A DNA stretch of 64,000 nucleotides. It comes from CAVYTF01 sp963771435. GTDB taxonomy: Bacteria > Bacteroidota > Bacteroidia > Chitinophagales > Chitinophagaceae. Shown piece after piece: positions 1 to 8,591 of the stretch. Each line of letters begins with the position of its first letter. The stretch's first letter is position 1. Location: positions 124,001 to 188,000 of the forward strand of contig CAVYTF010000003.1 in the NCBI GenBank assembly GCA_963771435.1. Reading direction: 5' to 3'. The translations under genes were made by a program, and so were the position numbers. The notes below the pieces were generated by a model, which was not told the DNA's origin, searched no databases, and saw nothing but the letters and a program-made list of their open reading frames with translations.

Positions 1-150
1 GGGGCAGGCGGGCGTGGTGAGGTTCACCGTGAAGGAAACGGCGTTGCCGCTGATGGAAATATCTTTCACCATGTTCAGGGTAACAAGGTCTTTGCCGAGG
101 TCGGGCTCCTGCACGTTGCTGAGGGCTTTGAGAATATCAGATTCTGTCAT
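1..150 (-). CDS. Mrp/ApbC-type Fe-S carrier, N-terminus (partial)
   Basis: The reverse strand reads from an ATG at 148-150 off the left edge of the window, giving 50 residues that begin MTESDILKALSNVQEPDLGK. This matches the MIP18/DUF59 domain found at the N-terminus of Bacteroidota Mrp-family P-loop ATPases, which load iron-sulfur clusters on target proteins. The LGKDLVTLNMVKDI stretch is typical of that domain. The ATPase part, with the deviant Walker A, would lie outside the window, so a stand-alone DUF59 protein cannot be excluded. The gene diverges from the secreted protein starting at 284. Confidence 0.75.
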   Translation of the reverse strand, partial: MTESDILKALSNVQEPDLGKDLVTLNMVKDISISGNAVSFTVNLTTPACP

Positions 151-266
151 CACACATATTTTTGTTAAAGGAAAACAATCGTCGCAAAATTACTCCGTGA
201 AAGGGCTTTCTTTGTTTTTAACAGAAAAGAATGCCTTACCAAATCAGAAACTTTATTTCGATCACT

Positions 267-274
267 TACTTTTG
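267..274 (+). promoter_or_regulatory. Putative Bacteroidota -7 box
   Basis: TACTTTTG matches the Bacteroidota -7 consensus TAnnTTTG and lies 10 bases before the ATG at 284. No good TTTG -33 element is visible at the expected distance, so this rests on the -7 match alone. Confidence 0.3.
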
Positions 275-283
275 TAGCCAGAG

Positions 284-961
284 ATGAAGAAACTTCTACC
301 ATACTTTTTTTTAGTTGCTGTTGTTTTTTTTGCATCTCGGGCTAAAGCGCAGGTGGCTGGAAAAGATTCTGTGGTGCAGCTGTATGGTGTGGTGATGACG
401 GCAGACAGCCTGCAGGCAGTGCCATCCGCAAGTATTATCGTTCTTGGCACGGGGAGGGGGACGATAACCAACGACCAGGGCGTTTTTTCTATAGCTGTTT
501 TAAAAGGGGACAGGATAAAATTTACCAGCATTGGCTTTAAAGACCATGTGATCACTATTCCTAAAAACATTCCCGGCGACCAGTATAGTGTTATCCAGCT
601 ATTGGTGAACGATACAATGTACCTGCCGGCAACCATTATAAAACCAAGGCCTTCCGCGGCGGAGTTTGGGAGGGAGTTTGTGAATACGAATGTGCCTGCC
701 GACCAATATGAAATTGCGAGGGAGAATACAAGTGCGGCAAAACGGAGGCTCTTACTTTCTATTTTGCCTGCCGATGGGCAGGAAGCTGTGGGCAGGGTTA
801 TGGCTGCGAACGCACAAAAGCTATATTACCAGGGGCAACAACCGCCGATTAATTTGCTGAACCCGGCAGCATGGGCTGATTTTATACAATCCTGGAAACG
901 CGGAGATTTTAAAAGCAACGGCGGCGGCAATAGCAGCAGCAGTGATGGAAGCGATCAATAA
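284..961 (+). CDS. Secreted carboxypeptidase-regulatory-like domain protein
   Basis: A 225-residue protein with a clear Sec signal peptide (MKKLLPYFFLVAVVFFASRAKAQ). Residues of about 33-105 form a carboxypeptidase-D regulatory-like beta sandwich: VQLYGVV at the start, a TNDQGVFSI turn, then IKFTSIGFKDHVI. Such domains occur at the N-terminus of SusC-like receptors and in many secreted Bacteroidota proteins. Here the rest is a short helical region and a Gly/Ser-rich tail, with no receptor barrel. It is probably periplasmic or surface-attached. Specific function unknown. It converges on the MutS-like gene with a 7-base gap. Confidence 0.75.
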   Translation: MKKLLPYFFLVAVVFFASRAKAQVAGKDSVVQLYGVVMTADSLQAVPSASIIVLGTGRGTITNDQGVFSIAVLKGDRIKFTSIGFKDHVITIPKNIPGDQYSVIQLLVNDTMYLPATIIKPRPSAAEFGREFVNTNVPADQYEIARENTSAAKRRLLLSILPADGQEAVGRVMAANAQKLYYQGQQPPINLLNPAAWADFIQSWKRGDFKSNGGGNSSSSDGSDQ

Positions 962-968
962 CAAGCCG

Positions 969-2279
969 TTATAATTTCTCCAGCATATCCACTACACCTT
1001 CTTTCTTTAAAATTAAATAACCGATCCTGTCGTTGCTGATGCCTTCTTTCAAGCGATAGCTGAAAAGGAGTTGAGCATCTTTCACTTCTGTTTCAAAATA
1101 GCGGAACTGTATGTTGGGATAATGTTTCAGGGTTTCTCCGATCTCATATAAATGGGTTGAGAGAATAAAGAGTGAGCTGTGCATTTTACGAAGGCCTTCC
1201 ACTACAGCGGTACTGCATTTCATGGCATCCTGTACGTTGGTGCCTTTGAATAATTCATCTATAAGGATAAGCCATTTCTTGCCGTCGTTTATTTTCTCGA
1301 TCGTTTTACGAATGCGCTGTACTTCGTTAAAGAAATAACTTTCTCCATGCAGGATATTATCAACTACGTTAATGTTGCTAAGTACACCATCAAAGAACGA
1401 GAGCTGCATGTTAGCGGCGGGAACACCCATGCCAATATGTGCGAGGTAAACACCAATGCCAGCCGCTTTGATAAAAGTGCTTTTGCCAGCCATGTTGGCG
1501 CCTGTGAGGAATAAGAAGTTTTGTTGTTCATCCAATGAGATATCATAAGCTATAGGCTCTGCAAGCAGGGGATGATAGAGCTCTTTGGCGTTTAAAACAG
1601 GAGACTTTGAATCAATAAAGGCAGGAAAACAAAAATGATAATTTACACAGGCCATTGCCATGCTGAAATATGCGTCAAGTTTGCAGCATATTTCAACTAA
1701 TTCCTGCATTTCATATTTAAAATTACGGCGTATAAAATGCCCTGCGCTCAGTATTCCAGCAATTGGCAGATCTTTTTTTGATAATATCATTTGAGCTGCA
1801 TTTGGTTTGCTGAGCAACATTTGTATGCGGCCTATTAAAACCTTAAGCATTGGAGGATTATTTTCCTGTGATAATCTATCCGCCATCTCTTTCATTCCTT
1901 TGATAAAATCAATGTAATGTTTCACTGAATAACGAACGAGGGAGAAATCAGAAGCGTTGAAAAACCGGTAAAGATTTGCGGTGATGGGATCTTGGCGGGA
2001 AGGTATTTCTGAGATAGGGGTATCAAAAAACTTCTCAATAACCATAACCGTTCCGTTTGTTATAAGCGGCGTCCAGTATGTCTTTGTAGCAATGATACGT
2101 TGTATAGTTTGTTGCGTCTCCTGTATTTGGTTGATAGAATCAAGCGGGTTGCTTAAAAAAGTATGCAGCCAGTCTTTGCCCCCATAAATACGTGTAAAAT
2201 TAAGAAAGTGAAAAAGGGAATGTTCTTCTTCCTGTGCAAAAATGGAGAGGTCGTTTAGAGTGGTTTTGTCAATTTGCAT
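969..2279 (-). CDS. MutS-like DNA-binding ATPase (MutS-related)
   Basis: A 436-residue protein whose C-terminal half is a MutS-type ABC ATPase: Walker A GANMAGKST near residue 260, a signature-like region after GESYFFNEVQRIR, and Walker B WLILIDELFKGTN near residue 343, followed by an STH switch motif (FILSTHLYEIG). The N-terminal part resembles the helical core/clamp domain, and there is no mismatch-recognition domain. The length is half that of MutS, fitting the short 'MutS domain V' proteins common in Bacteroidota rather than the main mismatch repair enzyme. The true role is not established. It lies 20 bases downstream of dihydroorotase on the same strand and may be cotranscribed. Confidence 0.8.
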   Translation of the reverse strand: MQIDKTTLNDLSIFAQEEEHSLFHFLNFTRIYGGKDWLHTFLSNPLDSINQIQETQQTIQRIIATKTYWTPLITNGTVMVIEKFFDTPISEIPSRQDPITANLYRFFNASDFSLVRYSVKHYIDFIKGMKEMADRLSQENNPPMLKVLIGRIQMLLSKPNAAQMILSKKDLPIAGILSAGHFIRRNFKYEMQELVEICCKLDAYFSMAMACVNYHFCFPAFIDSKSPVLNAKELYHPLLAEPIAYDISLDEQQNFLFLTGANMAGKSTFIKAAGIGVYLAHIGMGVPAANMQLSFFDGVLSNINVVDNILHGESYFFNEVQRIRKTIEKINDGKKWLILIDELFKGTNVQDAMKCSTAVVEGLRKMHSSLFILSTHLYEIGETLKHYPNIQFRYFETEVKDAQLLFSYRLKEGISNDRIGYLILKKEGVVDMLEKL

Positions 2280-2299
2280 TACTTATCGTTTCAGACGTT

Positions 2300-3640
2300 T
2301 CAATTCCTTTCAAACTTCAACCGCATTCCTTTAATAGATTCATCAAACGATCCATTTCCATAAACCAAATTGCCATTTACAAAAGTGTGTGTTACCGAAG
2401 CAGGGAAAGTGAATTGTTCTAATGGGCTCCAGCCGCATTTGTATAAGATATTTTCTTTTGAGACTGTAAAAGGTTTATTCATATCAACTAAAACCAGGTC
2501 GGCAAAACACCCTTCGCGTATAAAGCCCCTTTCTTTTATTTGGAAACATTTGGCAGGAGCGTGGCTCATTTTCTCGACAACTTTTTCAATTCTTATTTTT
2601 CCTTTGCTTACATAATACAGCATTAAGGATAGAGCGTGTTGAACAAGCGGCAAGCCTGCATGAGCCTTTTCATAAGGCTCATTCTTTTCTTCCCAAGTAT
2701 GCGGCGCATGGTCTGTAGCGATAATGTCAAGCCGGTCATCAAGCAATGCATGCCATAAAGCAATTTTATTGTTTGGGGATTTGATAGCAGGATTGCATTT
2801 TATTAAGTTACCAAGCCGTGCATAATCCTCACTTGTGAAATGTAGATGATGCACACAGACTTCTGCAGTGATCCGTTTATCTTCCAGTGGTATTAAATTG
2901 GTAAAAAGTTGTAGTTCTTTTTCCGTAGAGATATGTAAAATATGCAACCGGCTGCCATGTTTCTTTGCAAACTGAATGGCCCGGAAAGAAGATTCGAAAC
3001 AGGCTTCCTCATTTCTTATAAGTGGATGATCAGAAGAAACTAACACATTCTTTTCTCTTTTTAATTGCTCCAAATTAGCTTTGATAATTTTCTCATCCTC
3101 ACAATGTGTTGCAATTAATAATTCACTTTGTGAGAAGATCCTATCAAGCGTGAGCGGATTATCTACTAATAAATTCCCTGTGGAAGAACCCATGAATATT
3201 TTTACTCCACAGACATCATTTTTCTTTTCATTTGTTCTCAAAACTTCTTCTGAATTGTCATTGCTTGTTCCCATGAAAAAGGAATAATTAGCAAGAGAAT
3301 TATGTTGTGCGATCGTATATTTTTCCTCTAATATTTTTTGCGTAAATGCTGGCGGTACTGTGTTTGGCATTTCCATAAAACTTGTAGTGCCCCCTGCGAC
3401 TGCCGCTTTTGCTTCAGTATAAATATTCGCTTTATATGTAAGCCCGGGTTCACGGAAATGTACCTGGTCGTCAATTATGCCGGGTAATAAAAATTGGTTG
3501 CTGCCGTTTATTTCTTTTACGTTTGCCTTTGAAGAGATATTGTTGCCTATCTTTTCAATTTTTCCATTACGAAGCAAAATATCACCACTAAGTATATTAC
3601 CTTCGTTTACAATATTTGTATCTTTTATTATATAATTCAT
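2300..3640 (-). CDS. pyrC: Dihydroorotase, class I
   Basis: A 446-residue amidohydrolase catalysing the reversible cyclisation of carbamoyl-aspartate to dihydroorotate in pyrimidine synthesis. Visible motifs are LLPGIIDDQVHFREPG near residue 55, GVKIFMGSSTGN (the lysine expected to be carbamylated), ATHCEDE, LHILHIST and the IIATDHAPHTWEEK metal/catalytic region. In the HxH motif the first His is Gln (DQVHFRE); to my knowledge this is common in Bacteroidota dihydroorotases, so it is not a sign of loss here. Its ATG overlaps the ATG of the divergent barrel gene within a shared CATG. Confidence 0.92.
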   Translation of the reverse strand: MNYIIKDTNIVNEGNILSGDILLRNGKIEKIGNNISSKANVKEINGSNQFLLPGIIDDQVHFREPGLTYKANIYTEAKAAVAGGTTSFMEMPNTVPPAFTQKILEEKYTIAQHNSLANYSFFMGTSNDNSEEVLRTNEKKNDVCGVKIFMGSSTGNLLVDNPLTLDRIFSQSELLIATHCEDEKIIKANLEQLKREKNVLVSSDHPLIRNEEACFESSFRAIQFAKKHGSRLHILHISTEKELQLFTNLIPLEDKRITAEVCVHHLHFTSEDYARLGNLIKCNPAIKSPNNKIALWHALLDDRLDIIATDHAPHTWEEKNEPYEKAHAGLPLVQHALSLMLYYVSKGKIRIEKVVEKMSHAPAKCFQIKERGFIREGCFADLVLVDMNKPFTVSKENILYKCGWSPLEQFTFPASVTHTFVNGNLVYGNGSFDESIKGMRLKFERN

Positions 3641-5393
3641 GCTTATGAGTTTGACGCAAAGGAACTTTCTGCAAATTAAGAGATCTCTCTCCTTAATTAT
3701 TCTTTTGTATTTTTCAATTACATCTTTTAGTCAGTCAAATTACATACCCATTGGGGATAAAGAAAATGATATATTGTCAAGGCTGGAAATAAAGACCGGT
3801 GACCAGGAACTGTTTTTTTCTGTCGTAAAGCCTTATTCCAGGAGCATGGCAGGCAATGAGGCTGAAAGGATAGATAGCATGTTTCATCTAAAGTCAGTTT
3901 ATGGAAACCTAAGCAAAGTTGACATTTACAACCTGCACAACCTGCTGATGGAAAATTCGGAATATACCAAAGCGCGAAATTATTATTTAAGCAAATCACC
4001 GGTTTTTGGAAAGGATGGAATTTATAAGACCAAAGACAATCTTGCTGAAATAAATAATAAAAACTTCTTTTTTGTGATCAATCCTGTACTTGGGTTTAGC
4101 ATCGGCAAAGAAAACGGCGACAACAATACCCTCTATCAAACTGCTTACGGGCTTACACTTCGGGGCAAAATAAGTGATGTACTGGGCTTTAATTTCTACA
4201 TTACTAATAACCAGGACCGGTATCCCCAGTATATCAATCAATGGGTAACTGCCCATACAGCGGTTCCGGGACAGAATACTTATACTTCTTCATTTGATAA
4301 TATGGGAAACCTGGATCATGTAAATTATATTGATCCCAGAGGCTCTGTTTCAGTGAAAGTGACGAAACATATTAATTTGCAATTTGGTTACGACCACAAC
4401 TTTATTGGTGATGGTTACCGAAGCCTTTATCTGAGTGATTTTTCCGGCAGCACGGCTTTCTTAAAGATCGACACAAGGATCTGGAAGTTTAATTACGAAA
4501 ACTTGTATATGCAGCTAAACACACCGCACACTGCGGTGGATACACAACTTCAGGGCATACACAGGTATTTGCGCGCAAACGAATTAACCATTAATGCTAC
4601 CAAATGGCTCAACGTGGGGGTTTTTGAAAGCGTTGTTTTTTCCCGAACCGGATTTTATGATATCGCCTACATCCCTCCCGTAATGTTTTTGCGGCCAGCG
4701 GAATCTAATATTGGTAGCGGCGACAATGCAAATGTCGGGTTTCATGCCAAAGCCAATGTCGCAGGCAATTTTCAATTTTATGCGCAAATGATGCTGGATG
4801 AATTTGTGCTCAGCAATTTCGCGAGTAATAACGGGTGGTGGGCTAATAAACAGGCATATCAGTTAGGTGTGAAATATGTTGATGCTTTCGGGTTGAAAAA
4901 TGTAGATCTTCAATTGGAATATAATGGAGTTCGCCCTTACACTTATTCACATTATGATAGCACCAATAATTATACAAACAATAACCAACCACTTGCACAT
5001 CCTTTTGGTGCGAATTTTAAAGAATTTATTTTTATAGTAAAAGCGCAACCATTGCCAAGAGTATACATTACAGCTACAGCCATTCATTATTTTCAGGGGC
5101 TGGATAGCGCTGGGGTAGATTTTGGCTCTAACCCTTTTGAAAATTACAATGACAGGCCGAGAGAATATGGCTTTCGCATAGGCGATGGAGATAAAGCCAC
5201 GGCAACCATATTATCAGCAAACGTTTCTTATGAGTTGAAGGAAAACATGTTTGTAGACCTTACAGCATGGTATCGCACTTACAATGTAGCGATAGTACCC
5301 GGTCAATCCGTTTATCCTTTGCAGGGAAATACTTCTATTGTAAATATTGGTTTCAGGTGGAATTTTGCTCGAAAAGATCTTAATTTTTATTAA
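3639..5393 (+). CDS. RemB/Wzi-like outer-membrane beta-barrel protein (copy 1)
   Basis: A 584-residue protein with a signal peptide ending SITSFSQ, then a short helical region (YIPIGDKENDILSRLEIKTG) and a long array of amphipathic beta strands with aromatic ends, closing with NFARKDLNFY. The central motif IGDGYRSLYLSDFSGS is shared by RemB gliding proteins and by the Wzi capsule-assembly family. It is probably an outer-membrane barrel linked to surface polysaccharide or motility. It is followed after 33 bases by a clear paralog (5427-7160), so the two form a tandem pair. The ATG overlaps the divergent pyrC start; a second ATG two codons downstream would also fit. Confidence 0.75.
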   Translation: MLMSLTQRNFLQIKRSLSLIILLYFSITSFSQSNYIPIGDKENDILSRLEIKTGDQELFFSVVKPYSRSMAGNEAERIDSMFHLKSVYGNLSKVDIYNLHNLLMENSEYTKARNYYLSKSPVFGKDGIYKTKDNLAEINNKNFFFVINPVLGFSIGKENGDNNTLYQTAYGLTLRGKISDVLGFNFYITNNQDRYPQYINQWVTAHTAVPGQNTYTSSFDNMGNLDHVNYIDPRGSVSVKVTKHINLQFGYDHNFIGDGYRSLYLSDFSGSTAFLKIDTRIWKFNYENLYMQLNTPHTAVDTQLQGIHRYLRANELTINATKWLNVGVFESVVFSRTGFYDIAYIPPVMFLRPAESNIGSGDNANVGFHAKANVAGNFQFYAQMMLDEFVLSNFASNNGWWANKQAYQLGVKYVDAFGLKNVDLQLEYNGVRPYTYSHYDSTNNYTNNNQPLAHPFGANFKEFIFIVKAQPLPRVYITATAIHYFQGLDSAGVDFGSNPFENYNDRPREYGFRIGDGDKATATILSANVSYELKENMFVDLTAWYRTYNVAIVPGQSVYPLQGNTSIVNIGFRWNFARKDLNFY

Positions 5394-5426
5394 ACAATTA
5401 TTTTCTCATTCCAATTATTATTAATT

Positions 5427-7160
5427 ATGCTTTTGCCTAACATTAATAAGCTTGTTTTTTTAACCTTTATATTCTCTGTTATTTCTTTTGGCATCGCCTC
5501 TTTTGCTTCTGCCCAAACCACTTATATTCCTCTTGATGATAAACAATATGATCTGATCGACAGGCTGGAAATAAAAACACGTTTTGATGGGCTCACTTCT
5601 TTAGATGATAAACCTTATGCACGGCGGGATGTAACACAAGCTGTTGAAATAATTGACAGCATTTTTCACGCAAATAAAAACTATGCAAAACTTACAGATA
5701 TTGATAAAGAAAGCATCCAAAGTTTATTAATGAATAATTCAGATTGGTCAAAACCCCGCTCTTCTTATTTCAGTAAAAAACCAATTTTGGGGCCAAATGG
5801 TATTTATAAAACAAAAGAAAACTTGCTTGAGGTAAATAATAAAGATCTGTTTCTTGTTGTTAACCCTGTGGTTTATTTTTCAGGCGGTGCGGAAAAAAAC
5901 AATAACGTACTCTATCAAAATACAAGAGGATTAACCGTGCGCGGGTTAATTGACAATAAATTAGGCTTCAATATTTACTTTACGGACAACCAGGAACATG
6001 ATGCTTCTTATGTGATGCAGTATGTAATAAATAATGACGCATTGCCCGGCGCAGGAAATTTTAAAAAAGAATTTAACCCAACGCAAACTACTGCCCATGC
6101 AACACTTGATTATTTTGACGCGAGGGGGTATGCTACATGGAGTGTGGCAAAGCATGTGGATATGCAGTTTGGATTTGACCAAAATGTAATTGGCGACGGC
6201 TATCGCAGCCTGTTTCTAAGTGATTTTTCTAACAGCGCCACCTTTTTAAAAATGAGTGCCAAAATATGGAAATTCAATTATGAGAATATTTTAATGGAAT
6301 TATACCTGCCTTATAGATTTTCAGGCGATAATATATTCAGCAGCAAATTTGCCCGTTTCAACGATTTAAGCATTAATGCTACCAAATGGCTTAATGCAGG
6401 GCTTTTTGAAGGTATGATCTTCGGGCAGGAGAATAAATTCAATGCTCAATACTTGGTGCCTGTTATATTTTATACCCCCTTCGGCAATGCGGGCAACAAC
6501 AGCACTGCTTTGGTTGGGCTTCATGCCAAAGCAAATATTGCAAAACAATTCCAGTTTTATGGCCAATTGGTCGTTCAAAAATTAAGCAGCCAAGCGTTCA
6601 GCAACAGCACTTCGTGGACTGATCAGTATGGGTTTCAGCTTGGCGCAAAATATATTGATCCTTTTGGCATAAAAAATACCAACCTCCAGCTAGAGTTTAA
6701 CCAGGTTCGGCCGTTTGTTTATTCCAGCAGCGACAGTGTAACTAATTACACGCATTACAATATGCCCATTGCTCATCCGCTTGGCGCAAATTTTCAGGAA
6801 GTAGTAGCAATTTTAAAAATACGCCCTGCCCCCAAATGGTATATTACCGGGGAGATCGTTCATTATATTCATGGGTTGGATAGCGCAGGCCTAAATTTTG
6901 GCGGCAATGTGTTTGAGAACAATAACACAAGAGCTATGGATCAGGGATTTACTATTGGCAGCGGCAACCAGGCAACCTGTAATATTATTTCCGGGGTTAT
7001 AAGCTATGAACTAACAGAAAATATGTTTCTTGAGATTGGCGGCCTTTTTCGCACCTATAAAACTCAGGTGCCTCTTTCAGGAACACAAAATGGCAATGTA
7101 ACAACAGCAAACATCACTTTAAGGTGGAACATTGCCCGCCGCGATTTTAATTTTTATTGA
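5427..7160 (+). CDS. RemB/Wzi-like outer-membrane beta-barrel protein (copy 2)
   Basis: A 577-residue paralog of the preceding gene. It has a signal peptide ending FASAQ, the same opening (YIPLDDKQYDLIDRLEIKTR), the same VIGDGYRSLFLSDFSNS core motif, matching 'INATKWLNAGLFEG' and 'HYIHGLDSAGLNFGGN' segments, and a near-identical ending (NIARRDFNFY). Tandem duplication with clear divergence suggests related but separate roles. A terminal aromatic residue is typical of outer-membrane barrels. It converges on porT with only four bases between the stops. Confidence 0.75.
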   Translation: MLLPNINKLVFLTFIFSVISFGIASFASAQTTYIPLDDKQYDLIDRLEIKTRFDGLTSLDDKPYARRDVTQAVEIIDSIFHANKNYAKLTDIDKESIQSLLMNNSDWSKPRSSYFSKKPILGPNGIYKTKENLLEVNNKDLFLVVNPVVYFSGGAEKNNNVLYQNTRGLTVRGLIDNKLGFNIYFTDNQEHDASYVMQYVINNDALPGAGNFKKEFNPTQTTAHATLDYFDARGYATWSVAKHVDMQFGFDQNVIGDGYRSLFLSDFSNSATFLKMSAKIWKFNYENILMELYLPYRFSGDNIFSSKFARFNDLSINATKWLNAGLFEGMIFGQENKFNAQYLVPVIFYTPFGNAGNNSTALVGLHAKANIAKQFQFYGQLVVQKLSSQAFSNSTSWTDQYGFQLGAKYIDPFGIKNTNLQLEFNQVRPFVYSSSDSVTNYTHYNMPIAHPLGANFQEVVAILKIRPAPKWYITGEIVHYIHGLDSAGLNFGGNVFENNNTRAMDQGFTIGSGNQATCNIISGVISYELTENMFLEIGGLFRTYKTQVPLSGTQNGNVTTANITLRWNIARRDFNFY

Positions 7161-7164
7161 GAAC

Positions 7165-7914
7165 TTATTCTTCCAGGTTAATAGTAAACACGATCATCCT
7201 TGATTGCAGTTTATCCAGTATGTTCGAATATTTCAAACTTGGGTCACGGTCGTGAATATTGCTAAAACCGTCGCTTATTTTTAACTCAGGGGATACCGTT
7301 ACAAAGGGCAGAAAAATATTAAACCCTAACCCTAACTCATAACCAAAATCATTTTTATACAGTTTTATCAGGTCCTGGGCATTTCTTGCGGCTGAATTGC
7401 TTGCAAGATCGAGGTCATATTTAAGACCCGTCATCATGTACACCCGGAAATTATGTATCCTGTCAGAATTAAATTTTACCTGCATGGGAAAGCTCACAAT
7501 AGTTGATGGCAGTGTTTTCACTTCTACCGCGGATTCTGTCGGCAGGGGGCTGGCAAGGGTGTAAGTAAAGAATTTTGAACCGCCCACAATTAACTGCGGG
7601 TTCGCCCTTAGTTCAAAGCGGTTGCTCATCTTTAATGTAGCAAGCAACCCAAGCGTTATGCCTCCGCTTGCGCCCGGCTCTACAGAAAGTATGCTGTCCT
7701 GCTGCAGGAACTGTTCGTTTTTTGAAGGATGTAAAAAGGAACTATTGTAACCGAGGCTAAGGCCAAAGTAATATGGCTGGTTATCATGATCAGGCCTGTT
7801 TAATTGAGATTCAGATTGAGCAAAAAGCAAGGAAGGTAAAAGAACCGAAAAAAAGACGATAAAACCCATTTTCCACAACAAGGAAACGAGCGCAGACGGT
7901 TTATAACTAAGCAT
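7165..7914 (-). CDS. porT: PorT-family T9SS outer-membrane barrel
   Basis: A 249-residue protein from the ATG at 7914; a TTG-initiated extension to 7944 is less likely. It has a hydrophobic signal sequence ending LLPSLLFAQ, then an eight-strand-type barrel. The order of motifs fits PorT/SprT: GLSLGYNSSFLHPS, QQDSILSVEPGASGGITLGL, FELRANPQLIVG, FPMQVKFNSDRIHNFRVYMMTGLKYDLDLASN (read in parts), FGYELGLGF and SNILDKLQSRMIVFTINLEE. PorT is needed for type IX secretion in Bacteroidota, where it acts at the outer membrane. The T9SS-tailed LRR protein at 30183 shows that such a system is used. Confidence 0.8.
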   Translation of the reverse strand: MLSYKPSALVSLLWKMGFIVFFSVLLPSLLFAQSESQLNRPDHDNQPYYFGLSLGYNSSFLHPSKNEQFLQQDSILSVEPGASGGITLGLLATLKMSNRFELRANPQLIVGGSKFFTYTLASPLPTESAVEVKTLPSTIVSFPMQVKFNSDRIHNFRVYMMTGLKYDLDLASNSAARNAQDLIKLYKNDFGYELGLGFNIFLPFVTVSPELKISDGFSNIHDRDPSLKYSNILDKLQSRMIVFTINLEE

Positions 7915-8106
7915 TAAAGTAAATATTTTGTTTTCCCGGTGCAAATAAAGAACAAATTAACTTCATTCCGCCTGTGGATACTGCAATAACGAGTTCCCCT
8001 CTCTTTTATTTTTTATAAACCGGCGCTGCTTAATTCAAGATGTATTTTAACAAGCCTCGGGAGCCTAAGAGCCGATATTTAAATTTAGAGTTAGTGGTAT
8101 AGAACC

Positions 8107-8216
8107 ATTAGACATACTTTAAAATCATTAAGCATAGCTTTAAAATTATTAGGCATGGTCTTAAAGTTATTTAGCATAACCTTAAAATTATTAAGCATGA
8201 CCTCAAAGTTATTATC
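8107..8216. repeat. Degenerate 21-bp tandem repeat, about 5 copies
   Basis: Within the gap at 7915-8404, five units of the form ATTAAGCAT...TTAAAATT repeat. The CAT anchors lie at 8113, 8133, 8154, 8175 and 8196, giving steps of 20, 21, 21 and 21 bases. The rest of this gap shows no convincing gene or RNA. It lies between the starts of porT (minus) and the small membrane ORF (plus). Confidence 0.75.
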
Positions 8217-8404
8217 TAATACCAGCAGGCTCTAAAGAAGGGTTGTAAAGGCTTATAAAATGATGTGAGACAACTACTTTTAAAGTAAAACCTATTAAAA
8301 CTTACCTGGATATTCGTTTAAAACTCTTAAATTCATATTTTATATAGATAAGGAGCAAACTTGGTTTTAAAATTGCCAATAAAGACTCTTAAAAATTGCT
8401 TGCA

Positions 8405-8578
8405 ATGAAAATAATGAAAACAATAATAATACTATTAGCAGTAATGTGTATAATATTATTTATCGTGGATTGGAAGTATTATATAGATTTTATAAAAGGG
8501 ATATTTGTGACTATCGTAATTTGCTTTTTGACCATGGCAATGATAGCTATATTCGACGGAAATGCAAGTGAAATGTAA
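8405..8578 (+). CDS. Small membrane protein, two TM segments
   Basis: A 57-residue ORF from ATG 8405 (a second ATG at 8414). Two hydrophobic segments (TIIILLAVMCIILFIV and GIFVTIVICFLTMAMIAIF) flank a short WKYYIDFIK loop. No family recognised. The amino-acid composition is that of a real inner-membrane peptide, but the ribosome binding site is weak. It is convergent with the last gene of the polysaccharide operon. It may be a genuine small protein or a chance ORF. Confidence 0.4.
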   Translation: MKIMKTIIILLAVMCIILFIVDWKYYIDFIKGIFVTIVICFLTMAMIAIFDGNASEM

Positions 8579-8591
8579 TTTTAAAGGGTTG

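Noticed and set aside
2300..3640. Loss of function in dihydroorotase because of Gln in the HxH motif
   Set aside because: To my knowledge DDQVHFREPG is common in this enzyme in Bacteroidota, so it is a family trait and not decay.
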